The position numbers and the translations under genes were made by a program. Below the pieces are notes generated by a model. The model was not told where the DNA came from. It saw nothing but the letters and a program-made list of their open reading frames with translations, and did not search any database. Source: Methylobacterium brachythecii (GTDB lineage: Bacteria > Pseudomonadota > Alphaproteobacteria > Rhizobiales > Beijerinckiaceae). Taken from it: a DNA stretch of 64,000 nt. Of this stretch, positions 1-9,382 are shown piece by piece; positions within the stretch are counted from its first letter, which is position 1, and the number at the start of each line of letters is the position of its first letter. Where the stretch lies: the NCBI RefSeq assembly GCF_014196345.1, contig NZ_JACIDN010000002.1, positions 248,001 through 312,000 on the forward strand, written 5' to 3'.

Positions 1-35
1 TCGAGGAGCTGACGCATAGTGAAATCGACGGCCAT
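1..35 (-). CDS. rpsB: 30S ribosomal protein S2, N-terminal fragment
   Basis: Only the first 11 codons and part of the next lie in the window; the gene runs off the left edge. The minus strand reads MAVDFTMRQLLE, the usual N-terminus of alphaproteobacterial S2 (family members continue AGVHFGHQ). The ATG at 35-33 follows a GGAGAG about ten bases upstream. S2 is a structural protein of the 30S subunit. The upstream 180 bases hold a good promoter and a structured leader. The identification rests on 12 residues, so the family call is strong but the length cannot be checked. Confidence 0.85.
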   Translation of the reverse strand, partial: MAVDFTMRQLL

Positions 36-81
36 GATCCGTGTTCTCTCCGGTTATTTCCGCCGCGGGGGATGTAGCCGA

Positions 82-124
82 CTGAATGCCGGCCACCGGA
101 AAGGCCTCATTCAGGCATGAGGCC
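82..124 (-). promoter_or_regulatory. structured 5' leader of rpsB (two mutually exclusive stems)
   Basis: Two inverted repeats share bases. CTGAATG at 82-88 pairs with CATTCAG at 108-114, while GGCCTCAT at 103-110 pairs with ATGAGGCC at 117-124. Both cannot form in one RNA. The segment lies inside the predicted 5' UTR of rpsB. Ribosomal protein operons are often autoregulated through such leaders; that this one works so is inference. Confidence 0.5.
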
Positions 125-150
125 GCCTCCGCGTGTGGGATGGGCGGTGC

Positions 151-179
151 CGTTAGCAGAATGGGGGATGGGGAGCAAG
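151..179 (-). promoter_or_regulatory. putative housekeeping promoter of rpsB
   Basis: On the minus strand CTTGCT (179-174) and CTAACG (156-151) are separated by exactly 17 bases and resemble the alphaproteobacterial consensus CTTGAC/CTATAT. A start near 144 would give a leader of about 110 bases to the rpsB ATG. Prediction from sequence only. Confidence 0.5.
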
Positions 180-213
180 CGCTGCGGCCGATCGTCTGGC
201 CGCGACGGCGGTG

Positions 214-840
214 TCACTCCTCCAGAAGGACGAAAACCTCGGCGCGATCCTCACGCCCGATGAATCCGAGAAGCGCCGCCGCAGCCGCGCTGCGTGCCCG
301 GCGACCCAACATTTCGTCGTCGAGTTCTCCGGCGGTCCAGAAGGACAGCACGCCGCGAAACGCAAAGGCGAGCTGATCCGGTAGCACCGACAACGCCCGG
401 ATGCGCGTCGCGGAGGCGAGACCCTTCCCATCCGCGAGCGCTTCGGCCCAAAGGCCGCTGGAGCGCGCCAGGACATCGCCGGGAGCGTCGCTCGGGGCGC
501 CGAGCGCGCCCATGACGGCGCGGTTCACGCCCGGCGCCTCCAACATTACCGCCACGGCGATCTCGACGGCGGCCAACACGCGCGAGACGGCTCTCGCGGG
601 CAACGCAGCCTGCGCAAGTCGTTCGCGCATCGATGCGATCCGGCGCGCCGACAGCGCCTGCATGATCCCCGCTTTGCTGCCGAACTGATTGAAGGGCGTC
701 GCGAAGCTGACGCCTGCCTCATCGGCCAGCTCGCGCATCGAGAAGGCGGCACCGTCCTGGGTCAGCAGGCGCTCGGCCGCATCGAGAACGCGCTCGCGCA
801 TTGGCACCGTCGATGACGGGCGGGGCTTGTCGGAGGACAT
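214..840 (-). CDS. TetR/AcrR family transcriptional regulator
   Basis: A 208-residue protein with a typical N-terminal TetR helix-turn-helix (about residues 14-60: RVLDAAERLL..., then MRELADEAGVSFATPFNQFG and the FGSKAGIM signature). The C-terminal ligand and dimerisation domain is not diagnostic of an effector. It is transcribed divergently from a short-chain dehydrogenase with 50 bases between them, and a perfect 14-bp palindrome (848-861) sits 8 bases from its ATG. That arrangement suggests it represses itself and the dehydrogenase gene. The ligand is unknown. Confidence 0.9.
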   Translation of the reverse strand: MSSDKPRPSSTVPMRERVLDAAERLLTQDGAAFSMRELADEAGVSFATPFNQFGSKAGIMQALSARRIASMRERLAQAALPARAVSRVLAAVEIAVAVMLEAPGVNRAVMGALGAPSDAPGDVLARSSGLWAEALADGKGLASATRIRALSVLPDQLAFAFRGVLSFWTAGELDDEMLGRRARSAAAAALLGFIGREDRAEVFVLLEE

Positions 841-847
841 TCTGATT

Positions 848-861
848 TATATCATGATATA
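848..861. promoter_or_regulatory. palindromic operator, probable TetR binding site
   Basis: TATATCATGATATA is a perfect, AT-only-flanked 14-bp palindrome in a GC-rich genome, placed in the 50-base gap between the divergent TetR and SDR genes. It would cover the promoter and ribosome-binding region of the regulator. Its role as the TetR operator is inferred from position and symmetry. Confidence 0.6.
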
Positions 862-890
862 GAAGTGGCACAAACGATCGGTGAGCGCGT

Positions 891-1724
891 ATGACGCATT
901 CCAAGACCTTCCTCATCACAGGTGTCGCGTCGGGCCTCGGCCGCGCCTTCGCGACCGAAGCCCTGGCGGACGGCCATCGCGTCGTCGGTACGGTGCGCCG
1001 CCCGGAGGATGCCGAGACGTTCGGCTCTTCGGAGCGAGCTCATCCACTGCTTCTCGACGTCACCGATTACGCCGCGATCCCGGACGCCGTCGCGCGGGTC
1101 GAGGCCGAGGTCGGCCCGATCGACGTCCTGGTCAACAATGCCGGCTACGGCCACGAGGGCGTGCTCGAAGAGTCGTCGATGGACGATCTCCAACGGCAAT
1201 TCGCTGCAAACGTCTTTGGCGCGGTCGCGATGATCAAGGCCGTGCTTCCCGGCATGCGCGAGCGCCGTCGTGGCCACATCGTGAACGTGACCTCGATGGG
1301 CGGCTTCATCACGATGCCGGGCATCAGCTTCTATTGCGGCAGCAAGTTTGCCCTCGAAGGCATCTCGGAGGCCCTCGGCAAGGAAGTCGCGCCGTTCGGG
1401 ATCCACGTCACCGCGCTGGCACCGGGCCAGTTCCGCACGGACTGGGCCGGCCGCTCGATGGACCGGACCCCGCGCAGTATCCCCGATTACGACGCCACCA
1501 TGGATCCCATCCGCGCCGCGCGCAGCACCAAGAGCGGCCAGCAGCCCGGCGATCCGCGCAAGGCGGCCCGGGCACTCCTCCAACTGGTCGCAGCGGAGCG
1601 GCCGCCGACGCGCCTGTTCCTGGGTGAGGACGCGCTCGGCCTCGTCGAAAACAAGCTCGTTCAGATGGGGGACGAGATCGCGGCGTGGCGCACGCTGACA
1701 TGCTCGACGAACTTCGCCGCATGA
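891..1724 (+). CDS. short-chain dehydrogenase/reductase (SDR)
   Basis: A 277-residue classical SDR. The N-terminal Rossmann motif TGVASGLG is at residues 10-17, the structural NNAG motif follows (VLVNNAGYG), and the catalytic pair is Y148/K152 in FYCGSKFAL. It should be an NAD(P)(H)-dependent oxidoreductase in the cytosol; the substrate cannot be told from sequence. Divergent from the TetR gene, which probably controls it. It ends 42 bases before the end of kdsD, to which it is convergent. Confidence 0.88.
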   Translation: MTHSKTFLITGVASGLGRAFATEALADGHRVVGTVRRPEDAETFGSSERAHPLLLDVTDYAAIPDAVARVEAEVGPIDVLVNNAGYGHEGVLEESSMDDLQRQFAANVFGAVAMIKAVLPGMRERRRGHIVNVTSMGGFITMPGISFYCGSKFALEGISEALGKEVAPFGIHVTALAPGQFRTDWAGRSMDRTPRSIPDYDATMDPIRAARSTKSGQQPGDPRKAARALLQLVAAERPPTRLFLGEDALGLVENKLVQMGDEIAAWRTLTCSTNFAA

Positions 1725-1766
1725 CACGGTGAGGTGGCTCGGCGGACCTGCGGCCGTTGGCGCCCC

Positions 1767-2795
1767 TTAGGCGACCCCGGCCTGCAGCAGGTCGTGGACG
1801 TGCAGGATGCCGACCGGACGACCGTCCTCGGTCACGAACACGGCCGTGATGCGCTTGCGGTTCATCAGGCCGAGTGCCGTGCTCGCCAGGAGTTCTCTCT
1901 CCACGACGATCGGATCGGCGGTCATGATCGTGCGGACCGGCGTGTCGAGCAGCGCCGGACCCATGTGGCGGCGCATGTCGCCGTCGGTGACGATGCCCAC
2001 GAGGCGGCCATCCGTGTCCGTCACGCCGCAGCAGCCGTAGCGGCGCCCGGCGATCACGATCAGCGCCTCGGACATCACCGTCCCGTCGGAGACCAGCGGG
2101 ATCTCGGGGCCGGAATGCATGAGTTGCTGCACGGTCTTGAGCCGAGCGGCGAGCTTGCCGCCCGGATGCAGAACCTTGAACCCGGCCGAGGTGAAGCCGC
2201 GCTGCTCGATCAGCGCCACGGCGAGCGCATCGCCGAGCGCGAGCTGGATCAGGGTCGACGAGGTCGGCGCGAGGTCGTGTGGGCAGGATTCGCGTACCCG
2301 CGGCAGGGCGAGCAGGACGTCGGCGGCGCGGCCGAGCGTGCTCTCGGGCTTGCTCGTCACCGCGATCAGCGGGATCGAGAAGCGGCCGGAGAAGCTGACG
2401 AGGTCGCCGAGTTCAGCGGTCTCGCCCGACCAGGACAGGGCGACGATCACGTCGTCCGGTACGATCATGCCGAGGTCGCCGTGGCTCGCCTCGGTCGGGT
2501 GGACGAAGAAGGCCGGTGTGCCGGTGGAGGCGAGCGTCGCGGCGAGCTTGCGGCCGATATGGCCGCTCTTGCCGACGCCGCAGACGATGACGCGGCCCTT
2601 GGCATCGAGAATCGTGCGCACCGCGCGTTCGAATGCATCGCCGAGATCGGCATCGAGCGCCGCAGTCAGTTCCCGCATCGCCGCCATGCCGGATTGCAGG
2701 CTGCGCGCTGCGGAGGAACGGATGTCGTCGACGGTCTCGTCAGTCTTGACGAGGCTGAGGTTGCGGAACGGAACCGTTTCGGTCGCGGTCTTCAT
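1767..2795 (-). CDS. kdsD: KpsF/GutQ-type arabinose-5-phosphate isomerase
   Basis: A 342-residue protein with an N-terminal SIS sugar-isomerase domain (about residues 55-190; GVGKSGHIGRKLAATLASTG and the FVHPTEASHGDLGM segment) followed by a tandem CBS pair (about 225-340). This is the standard architecture of the enzyme that interconverts ribulose 5-phosphate and arabinose 5-phosphate for KDO and lipopolysaccharide synthesis. It stands alone on the minus strand, with about 200 bases to the divergent two-component system. Family assignment is firm; the LPS role is from family knowledge. Confidence 0.9.
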   Translation of the reverse strand: MKTATETVPFRNLSLVKTDETVDDIRSSAARSLQSGMAAMRELTAALDADLGDAFERAVRTILDAKGRVIVCGVGKSGHIGRKLAATLASTGTPAFFVHPTEASHGDLGMIVPDDVIVALSWSGETAELGDLVSFSGRFSIPLIAVTSKPESTLGRAADVLLALPRVRESCPHDLAPTSSTLIQLALGDALAVALIEQRGFTSAGFKVLHPGGKLAARLKTVQQLMHSGPEIPLVSDGTVMSEALIVIAGRRYGCCGVTDTDGRLVGIVTDGDMRRHMGPALLDTPVRTIMTADPIVVERELLASTALGLMNRKRITAVFVTEDGRPVGILHVHDLLQAGVA

Positions 2796-2999
2796 GTGCC
2801 GATATCGACTCCGGGCAGTGCAATGACTGGAAAACGACTTCGCGAAATGTCTTGGTATTTCAAATAGTCGAGCGGCCGCAGAGTCTTGCGACGGTCTCCC
2901 AACGATGTTTTGCCGGTATGGTTTAATTGTGACGGTTGGTTTTCCGCCATGTGATCAGGCCGTTTTCCTGCGGCCGGGAAATGCTTATCTGAGAGCGCC

Positions 3000-3698
3000 A
3001 TGCGCCTCCTCATCATCGAAGACGACCGCGCGGCCGTCGCCTACCTCGTCAAGGCCTTCCGCGAGGCCGGCCACGTCGCCGACCAGGCGACGGATGGGCT
3101 CGACGGCTATGCCATGGCCCGCGAGGGCGGTTACGACCTGCTCGTCGTCGACCGCATGCTGCCGAAGCTCGACGGGCTGTCGCTGATCCGCTCCCTGCGC
3201 GAGCAGAAGGTCGAGACGCCAGTGCTCATTCTCTCCGCGCTGGGCCAGGTCGACGACCGCGTGAAGGGCCTGCGAGCCGGCGGGGACGATTACCTTCCCA
3301 AGCCCTACGCCTTCTCGGAGCTGCTCGCCCGCGCCGAGGTCCTGGCCCGCCGCCGCGCGAGCGCCCCCGGAACGTCCGAGGCTACCGCCTACCGGGTCGG
3401 CGACCTCGAGCTCGACCGTCTCTCGCACCGCGTCGTGCGCGCCGGCCGCGAGATCGTGCTGCAGCCGCGCGAGTTCCGGCTGCTCGAATACCTCATGCGC
3501 CATGCCGGACAGGTCGTTACCCGGACGATGCTGCTCGAGCATGTTTGGGACTACCATTTCGATCCGCAGACCAACGTCATCGACGTGCACGTCTCGCGAC
3601 TGCGCGGCAAGATCGATCGCGGGTTCGAGCACGCCCTGATCCAGACCGTGCGCGGCGCCGGCTACGTGGTGCGCGCCGAGGAGCCGCGCACCACGTGA
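3000..3698 (+). CDS. OmpR/PhoB-type response regulator
   Basis: A 232-residue two-domain regulator. The receiver domain (1-118) has the acidic pocket at E7-D9, the phospho-acceptor D51 (LLVVDRMLPKLDG) and conserved K101 (LPKPYAF). A winged-helix DNA-binding domain follows (about 130-228; QPREFRLLEYLMRHAGQVVTR, then HVSRLRGKID). Its stop codon overlaps the ATG of the next gene (ATGA), so the pair is translationally coupled to its sensor kinase. The stimulus and targets are unknown. Confidence 0.92.
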   Translation: MRLLIIEDDRAAVAYLVKAFREAGHVADQATDGLDGYAMAREGGYDLLVVDRMLPKLDGLSLIRSLREQKVETPVLILSALGQVDDRVKGLRAGGDDYLPKPYAFSELLARAEVLARRRASAPGTSEATAYRVGDLELDRLSHRVVRAGREIVLQPREFRLLEYLMRHAGQVVTRTMLLEHVWDYHFDPQTNVIDVHVSRLRGKIDRGFEHALIQTVRGAGYVVRAEEPRTT

Positions 3699-5116
3699 TG
3701 TCCCCCGCCCCGCTTCGGCCTTCGCGGGAGGGTGTGCTGGCTCGTGTCGGCAAGCTGTTCCGCACGACGGCGTTCAAGCTCTCCCTCGCCTATCTCGTCA
3801 TCTTCGCGCTCTGCGCGGTTGTGGCGCTCGGCTACGTCGCCTGGAACGCGCGCAGGGTTCTCGACGATCAGATCGTCCAGACCATCGAGGCCGAGATCAA
3901 CGGCTTGCAGGAGCAATATACGGCGGGCGGCCTGCGCACGCTGATCGCAGTCATCGAGCGCCGCTCGAAGGAACCCGGCGCCTCGCTCTACCTCGTGACG
4001 ACGCCGGCCGGCGAGCGCGTCGTCGGCAATGTCGGCTCCGTCCCTACCTCCCTGCTGTCGAAGACGGGGCAGTTCGAGATCTCCTACGGCCGCGACGTCG
4101 ATACCAGGAACATCCAGCACCGGGCGATCGTCCGGCTCTACACGCTCGCCGGTGGTTTCCACCTCCTGGTCGGCCGCGACACCGAGGAGCGTGACCAGCT
4201 GCGCGCGGCCATCGGCAACACCTTCGGAAGCTCGCTGGCTCTGGTGCTGCTGCTCGGCGTGATCGGCGGCTGGTTTGTGGCGAGCCGCGTGCTCAAGCGG
4301 GTCGACGACATGACCGAGACGACGCGCTCGATCATGGCCGGCAATCTGGACGGGCGCCTGCGCGTTGCCGGCACCGGCGACGAGCTCGACCGCCTGGCCC
4401 AGAACCTGAACCTCATGCTGGAGCGTATCGGCGAGCTGATGCGGGGCATGAAGGAGGTCTCCGACAACATCGCCCACGACCTCAAGACGCCACTAACCCG
4501 CCTGCGCAACCATGCCGACGAGGCCCTTCGCGGCGAGCGATCGCCGGAGGAGCTGCGCGGGGCGATCGGCGCCGTGATCGAGGAAAGCGACGGGCTGATC
4601 CGCGTGTTCGAGGCACTGCTCACCATCGCCAGGCTGGAAGCCGGCAGTGCCCGCGAATCCTTTTCGGAGTTCGACGCGGGTCAGGCGCTGCGCGAGGTCG
4701 GCGAATTGTACGAGGCACTGGCGGAAGAGAACGGGCTCACGCTCTCGGTCGAGGCCGAAGACGGCTTGATGCTCGTCGGCAACCGCGAACTCGTCGGGCA
4801 GGCGCTCGCCAATCTCGCCGACAACGCCATCAAATACGGCGCGGGCGGTATCGGCGAGCGCAGCATCGCGATGAGGGCCGAGCGCGAGGTGGACGGCGTC
4901 GCGCTCAGCGTCGCGGATCACGGCCCGGGCATCCCGGAGGGTGAGCAGGCCCGGGTTCTCGACCGTTTCGTCCGCCTGGACGATGCGCGCTCGCGGCCCG
5001 GTTTCGGCCTCGGGCTGAGCCTCGTCAACGCCGTGGTGCGCCTGCATGGCGGCGCGCTCACCCTACGAAACAATGCCCCGGGCCTGGCGGTTAAGCTGTC
5101 ACTGCCGCGAGCCTGA
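3698..5116 (+). CDS. sensor histidine kinase of the OmpR-type pair
   Basis: The ATG at 3698 was chosen because it overlaps the stop of the regulator (ATGA), giving 472 residues; the frame stays open further upstream but that part is only the shadow of the regulator. Membrane segments lie at about 28-50 and 175-195 with a ~125-residue periplasmic sensor region between them, then a HAMP domain. The phosphorylated histidine is H260 (NIAHDLKTPLTRL), and the ATPase has N (NLADNAIKYG), G1 (DHGPGIPEG) and G2 (GFGLGLSLV) boxes. It is the cognate partner of the preceding regulator; the ligand is unknown. Confidence 0.9.
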   Translation: MSPAPLRPSREGVLARVGKLFRTTAFKLSLAYLVIFALCAVVALGYVAWNARRVLDDQIVQTIEAEINGLQEQYTAGGLRTLIAVIERRSKEPGASLYLVTTPAGERVVGNVGSVPTSLLSKTGQFEISYGRDVDTRNIQHRAIVRLYTLAGGFHLLVGRDTEERDQLRAAIGNTFGSSLALVLLLGVIGGWFVASRVLKRVDDMTETTRSIMAGNLDGRLRVAGTGDELDRLAQNLNLMLERIGELMRGMKEVSDNIAHDLKTPLTRLRNHADEALRGERSPEELRGAIGAVIEESDGLIRVFEALLTIARLEAGSARESFSEFDAGQALREVGELYEALAEENGLTLSVEAEDGLMLVGNRELVGQALANLADNAIKYGAGGIGERSIAMRAEREVDGVALSVADHGPGIPEGEQARVLDRFVRLDDARSRPGFGLGLSLVNAVVRLHGGALTLRNNAPGLAVKLSLPRA

Positions 5117-5251
5117 GCATCGGCCTCGCCAATCCGGGCACGCGCCGAGCGACACCTCCGGCGGTGTCGTGATAGGAGATCGCATGTCCGCGCACGCTCA
5201 GCTCCTAAGACGCCACATCCCCGAAGCGGCTTCGCAACGCGACGGCCGCTG

Positions 5252-8200
5252 ATGGCCACAGATCCCGCCCGTGAAGCGCAGCGGCTCGCGGCCCTACACA
5301 GCTACGACATCCTGGACACGCCGCCCGAGGCCGAGTTCGACGACGTCGCACAGATGGCCGCTCAGGCGTGCGGCACGACGATGGCGCATATCAATTTCAT
5401 CGATGCGGACCGGCAGTGGATCAAGGCGGCGGTCGGCCACGATGCCCGCGAGATGCCGCTCCATTTCGGCTTCTGCACCGACACGATGGAAAAGCGCGAC
5501 CTCCTGGTCCTGCCGGACATCGAGAAGGAACCCGGCCTCGCCGACAACCCGCTCGTCAGCGGACCACCCCATCTGAGCTTCTATGCCGGCGTCCCGCTGG
5601 CCAGTCCGGACGGATGGATCATCGGCACGCTCTGCGTGATCGACCGGGTGCGGCACGAACTCGCCGAGGAGCAGATTTTCATCCTGCGGGCGCTGGCCCG
5701 CACGGTCATGGCCCAGCTCGAGATGCGCCGGTCCGACAAGGCGTTGCGCCGAAGCGAGGCCCGGCTGCGGCTCGCTCTGTCCGCGGCCGGCCAGGGCGAT
5801 TGGGAACTCGATCTGCGGACCATGGATCTGCAGGTCTCGGAGACGTGCCGGTCCCATTTCGGGCGCAGGCCCGACGAACCCTTCGGATACCCGGAGCTGA
5901 TTGCGAGCATCCATCCGGACGACCAGGAGCGCATGCAGGCGACCGTGGCCCGGGCCCTCGTCGAGCGGTCCGATTACGACATCGAGTACCGCTGCATCTG
6001 GCCCGACGGCACCGAACGCTGGATGCACATTCACGGGCGGCCGAGCTACGGCGAGGATGACCGGCCGATCGGCATGGTCGGCATCTCCTCCGACGTGACC
6101 GCCCGGCACCAGACCGAGATGGCCCTACGCGCCAGCGAGACGCGACTCTCGGCAAGCGAGGCGCGCCACGCCTTCCTGCTGAAACTCACCGACACGATCC
6201 GGGCACTCACCGACCCGCGCCCGATCATGGATGCCGCTGTCGAAGCGCTCGGCCGCCATCTCAAGGCTAGCCGCGCCGGCTACGGGCGGGTTCAGCCGGA
6301 CGGCCGCAGCATCGTGCGCGACGCTGGCTATGCCAACGGTGTCGAGCCAGTGGACGGCCCGATCGACATGCAGGCCCTCGGGAGCGCGGCGCTCGGCAAA
6401 CTCCGGGCCGGCGAGACTCTCGCTACCGCCGACGTCATGGCGGAACTCGCCTCCGGCGGCGAGCGCGACCCGTCGACCTGGACGGCGCTCTCCGTCGGCT
6501 CCTTCATCGCCGTGCCGCTGGTCCGCGGCGGTGCGCTGATCGCAGTCCTCTATGCAGCGGACCGCGAGCCGCGCAACTGGAGTTGGGACGACGTCACTCT
6601 GGTCGAGGACGTCGCTGCGCGCACCTGGGACGCGGTCGAGCGCGCCGCAGCCGAGACGGGCAAGCGCGAGAGCGCCACACGGCATCGCCAGATCCTCGAC
6701 AGCGCCACCGACTACGCCATCATCGCCATGGACCGCGATGGCGTCGTCACGGAGTGGAACGAGGGCGCACGCCGCATTCTGGGCTGGGACGAGGCCGAGA
6801 TGCTCGGGCAGACCGGGGAGCTTTTCTTCACGCCCGAGGACCGTGCCAAGGGTCGGATCGAGGAGGAGATGCGGGCAGCCGCAGAGAGCGGCGTCGGGAC
6901 CGACGAGCGCTGGCACATGCGCAAGGGCGGCGAGCGCTTCTGGGCCAGTGGTGAGATGACCCCGATCCGCGACGATGCCGGCCATACGATCGGCTTCGTG
7001 AAAGTCCTGCGCGACCGCACGGCCGACCAGCTCGCCCGCGAGGCCCTCGACGAGGTCAGACAGCGCCAGGAGATCGCCCTCGATACCAGCCGCGTCGGCT
7101 TCTTCGACTGGGACGTCGAGCGCGGCGTGATCGAAGGTGATCGGCGCTTCGCGGCGTTCTTCGGGCTGGATTCCTCGATCGTGACGACGGGCTTGCCGTT
7201 CAAGACCTTCCTCGACCGTGTCCACCCCGACGACCGGGCCTCCGTCAAACAGAACATTGAGACGGCATTCTCCACGCTCGGTGACTACGCGAAGGAGTAC
7301 CGGGTCGGTCGCGACGGCAGCCATCATTGGCTGATGGCGCGGGGACGCTGCTACGCCAGCGCCCACGGCAAGCCTCTGCGCTATGCCGGCACCGTCATCG
7401 ACGTAACCGAGCAAAAGTCCACGCAGGCGCGCCTGGATGAGAGTGAGGCGCGCTATCGATCGCTGTTCGAGTCGATCGACGTGGGCTTCTGTCTCATCGA
7501 GGTGATCTTCGACGAGGACGGCAAGCCGACCGACTATCGCTTCGTCGAGATCAACCCGGCCTTCGAACGTCACACGGGCCTGACGAATGCCGTCGGCAGG
7601 CGCGTTCGAGAGTTCGCGCCCGCTCACGAGCAGCACTGGTTCGACACCTATGGGCGCGTCGCGCTCACGGGCGAGTCCCACCGCTTCGAGAACGTCGCCG
7701 AGGCGCTCGATGGCCGCTGGTACGACGTCTACGCCTTCCGCAGCGGTGCCCCAGAGGCGCGGCGCGTCGCGGTCCTGTTCAACGACGTGTCCCAGCGGCG
7801 GCGGCTGGAGATTCAACTCCGGCGTCTGAACGAGACCCTCGAGGCCCAGGTCGCCGAACGCACGGCCGAGCGCGACCGGGTCTGGCGCAACGCCCGCGAC
7901 CTGCTCGCCGTCATCGATCCCTCCGGCATCTTCCGCGCCGTGAACCCGGCCTGGGAGGCGACGCTCGGATTCCGCTCGGACGAAATCCTGGGCAAGAGCT
8001 TCCTCGAATTCCTGGCGCCCGAGGACGTCGAGCGCAGCCGCAAGGCTCACGCCAAGGCCACCCACGAGAACCTCTCGAATTTCGAGAACCGCTACCGCCA
8101 CTTCGACGGCAGCTTCCGGACCATCGCTTGGCAGACATCCGTGGAGGGCGATCTCGTCTACGCCTATGGCCGCGACGTTACCAACGAGCGCGAGCGCCAG

Positions 8201-9376
8201 GAGGAACTGGTCCACGCGCAGGAGGCCCTTCGGCAGTCGCAGAAGATGGAGGCCGTCGGCCAGCTCACCGGCGGCGTCGCGCACGACTTCAACAACCTGC
8301 TGACGATCATCCGCTCGTCCGTCGACTTCCTGCGACGGCCCGACCTGCCGGAGGATCGGCGCAAGCGCTACATGGACGCCGTCTCTGATACGGTGGACCG
8401 AGCAGCCAAGCTCACCGGCCAGCTCCTGGCCTTCGCGCGACGCCAAGCCCTGAAGCCTGAAGTCTTCGACGTCGGCACACGGCTCGGAAGCGTCGCCGAC
8501 ATGCTCGACACGGTCACGGGCGCGCGCATCACCGTGGTGACGCAGCTCGCAGGTACGCACTGCTTCGTGCGGGCCGATGTCAGCCAGTTCGAGACGGCCC
8601 TGGTGAACATGGCGGTCAATGCCCGCGACGCCATGGAGGGCGAAGGTACGCTGACGCTCCGGCTCGTCTGCTCCGTACCGATGCCGGCCCTGCGCGGCCA
8701 TGCCGGCGCGCGTGGCCCTTTCGCCGCGGTGTCGCTTCACGATACCGGCTCGGGCATCTCCACTCAGGCGCTCGGCCGCATCTTCGAGCCGTTCTTCACC
8801 ACGAAGGAGGTCGGACGCGGCACCGGTCTCGGCCTCAGTCAGGTCTTCGGCTTCGCCAAGCAATCCGGCGGCGACGTCGCCGTGGAGAGCGAGCCGGTTC
8901 GGGGCACCACCTTCACGCTCTACCTGCCCGAGATCGACGCCCCGGACGAGGTCTCTCCAGCTCGCACCGACGAGGCCGACCTCGCTCCCGACGGCACGGG
9001 GCAGCGGGTGCTCGTGGTCGAGGACAACATCGAGGTCGGCCGCTTCGCCACGCAGATCCTGCAGGATCTGGGCTACGAGACCGCCTGGGCCGCCAATGCC
9101 GAGGAGGCGCTCGACACGCTGGGAGTCGACGGCGCGGACTTCGATGTCGTCTTCTCGGACGTGGTGATGCCGGGCATGGGCGGCCTCGCGTTGGCGGAGG
9201 AGCTGCGCCGTCGTCTGCCCGACCTCCCGGTGGTGCTCGCCTCGGGCTACAGCCACGTTCTGGCCCAGGAAGGCGCGCACGGCTTCGAATTGCTGCACAA
9301 ACCCTATTCGGCCGAGCAGCTCTCGCGCATCTTGAGGCGCGTCAGCGCGCGAGGCCGAAGGGTGAACGCGGAGTAG
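5252..9376 (+). CDS. GAF/multi-PAS hybrid histidine kinase with C-terminal receiver
   Basis: A 1374-residue soluble-looking sensor; no membrane segment is visible. Order: GAF (about 20-155), PAS (about 165-290), second GAF (about 310-460), four PAS/PAC units (about 480-990; for example YAIIAMDRDGVVTEWNEGA), HisKA with H1011 (GGVAHDFNNLLT), HATPase_c, and a receiver (about 1250-1370) with phospho-acceptor D1303 (DVVFSDVVMPGMGG) and the HKPY motif. The HDFNN box marks the HWE-neighbour class common in Rhizobiales hybrid kinases. It is separated from glnE by only 6 bases, suggesting co-transcription. The signals (light, redox or small ligands) cannot be deduced. Confidence 0.9.
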   Translation: MATDPAREAQRLAALHSYDILDTPPEAEFDDVAQMAAQACGTTMAHINFIDADRQWIKAAVGHDAREMPLHFGFCTDTMEKRDLLVLPDIEKEPGLADNPLVSGPPHLSFYAGVPLASPDGWIIGTLCVIDRVRHELAEEQIFILRALARTVMAQLEMRRSDKALRRSEARLRLALSAAGQGDWELDLRTMDLQVSETCRSHFGRRPDEPFGYPELIASIHPDDQERMQATVARALVERSDYDIEYRCIWPDGTERWMHIHGRPSYGEDDRPIGMVGISSDVTARHQTEMALRASETRLSASEARHAFLLKLTDTIRALTDPRPIMDAAVEALGRHLKASRAGYGRVQPDGRSIVRDAGYANGVEPVDGPIDMQALGSAALGKLRAGETLATADVMAELASGGERDPSTWTALSVGSFIAVPLVRGGALIAVLYAADREPRNWSWDDVTLVEDVAARTWDAVERAAAETGKRESATRHRQILDSATDYAIIAMDRDGVVTEWNEGARRILGWDEAEMLGQTGELFFTPEDRAKGRIEEEMRAAAESGVGTDERWHMRKGGERFWASGEMTPIRDDAGHTIGFVKVLRDRTADQLAREALDEVRQRQEIALDTSRVGFFDWDVERGVIEGDRRFAAFFGLDSSIVTTGLPFKTFLDRVHPDDRASVKQNIETAFSTLGDYAKEYRVGRDGSHHWLMARGRCYASAHGKPLRYAGTVIDVTEQKSTQARLDESEARYRSLFESIDVGFCLIEVIFDEDGKPTDYRFVEINPAFERHTGLTNAVGRRVREFAPAHEQHWFDTYGRVALTGESHRFENVAEALDGRWYDVYAFRSGAPEARRVAVLFNDVSQRRRLEIQLRRLNETLEAQVAERTAERDRVWRNARDLLAVIDPSGIFRAVNPAWEATLGFRSDEILGKSFLEFLAPEDVERSRKAHAKATHENLSNFENRYRHFDGSFRTIAWQTSVEGDLVYAYGRDVTNERERQEELVHAQEALRQSQKMEAVGQLTGGVAHDFNNLLTIIRSSVDFLRRPDLPEDRRKRYMDAVSDTVDRAAKLTGQLLAFARRQALKPEVFDVGTRLGSVADMLDTVTGARITVVTQLAGTHCFVRADVSQFETALVNMAVNARDAMEGEGTLTLRLVCSVPMPALRGHAGARGPFAAVSLHDTGSGISTQALGRIFEPFFTTKEVGRGTGLGLSQVFGFAKQSGGDVAVESEPVRGTTFTLYLPEIDAPDEVSPARTDEADLAPDGTGQRVLVVEDNIEVGRFATQILQDLGYETAWAANAEEALDTLGVDGADFDVVFSDVVMPGMGGLALAEELRRRLPDLPVVLASGYSHVLAQEGAHGFELLHKPYSAEQLSRILRRVSARGRRVNAE

Positions 9377-9382
9377 CCTGCC

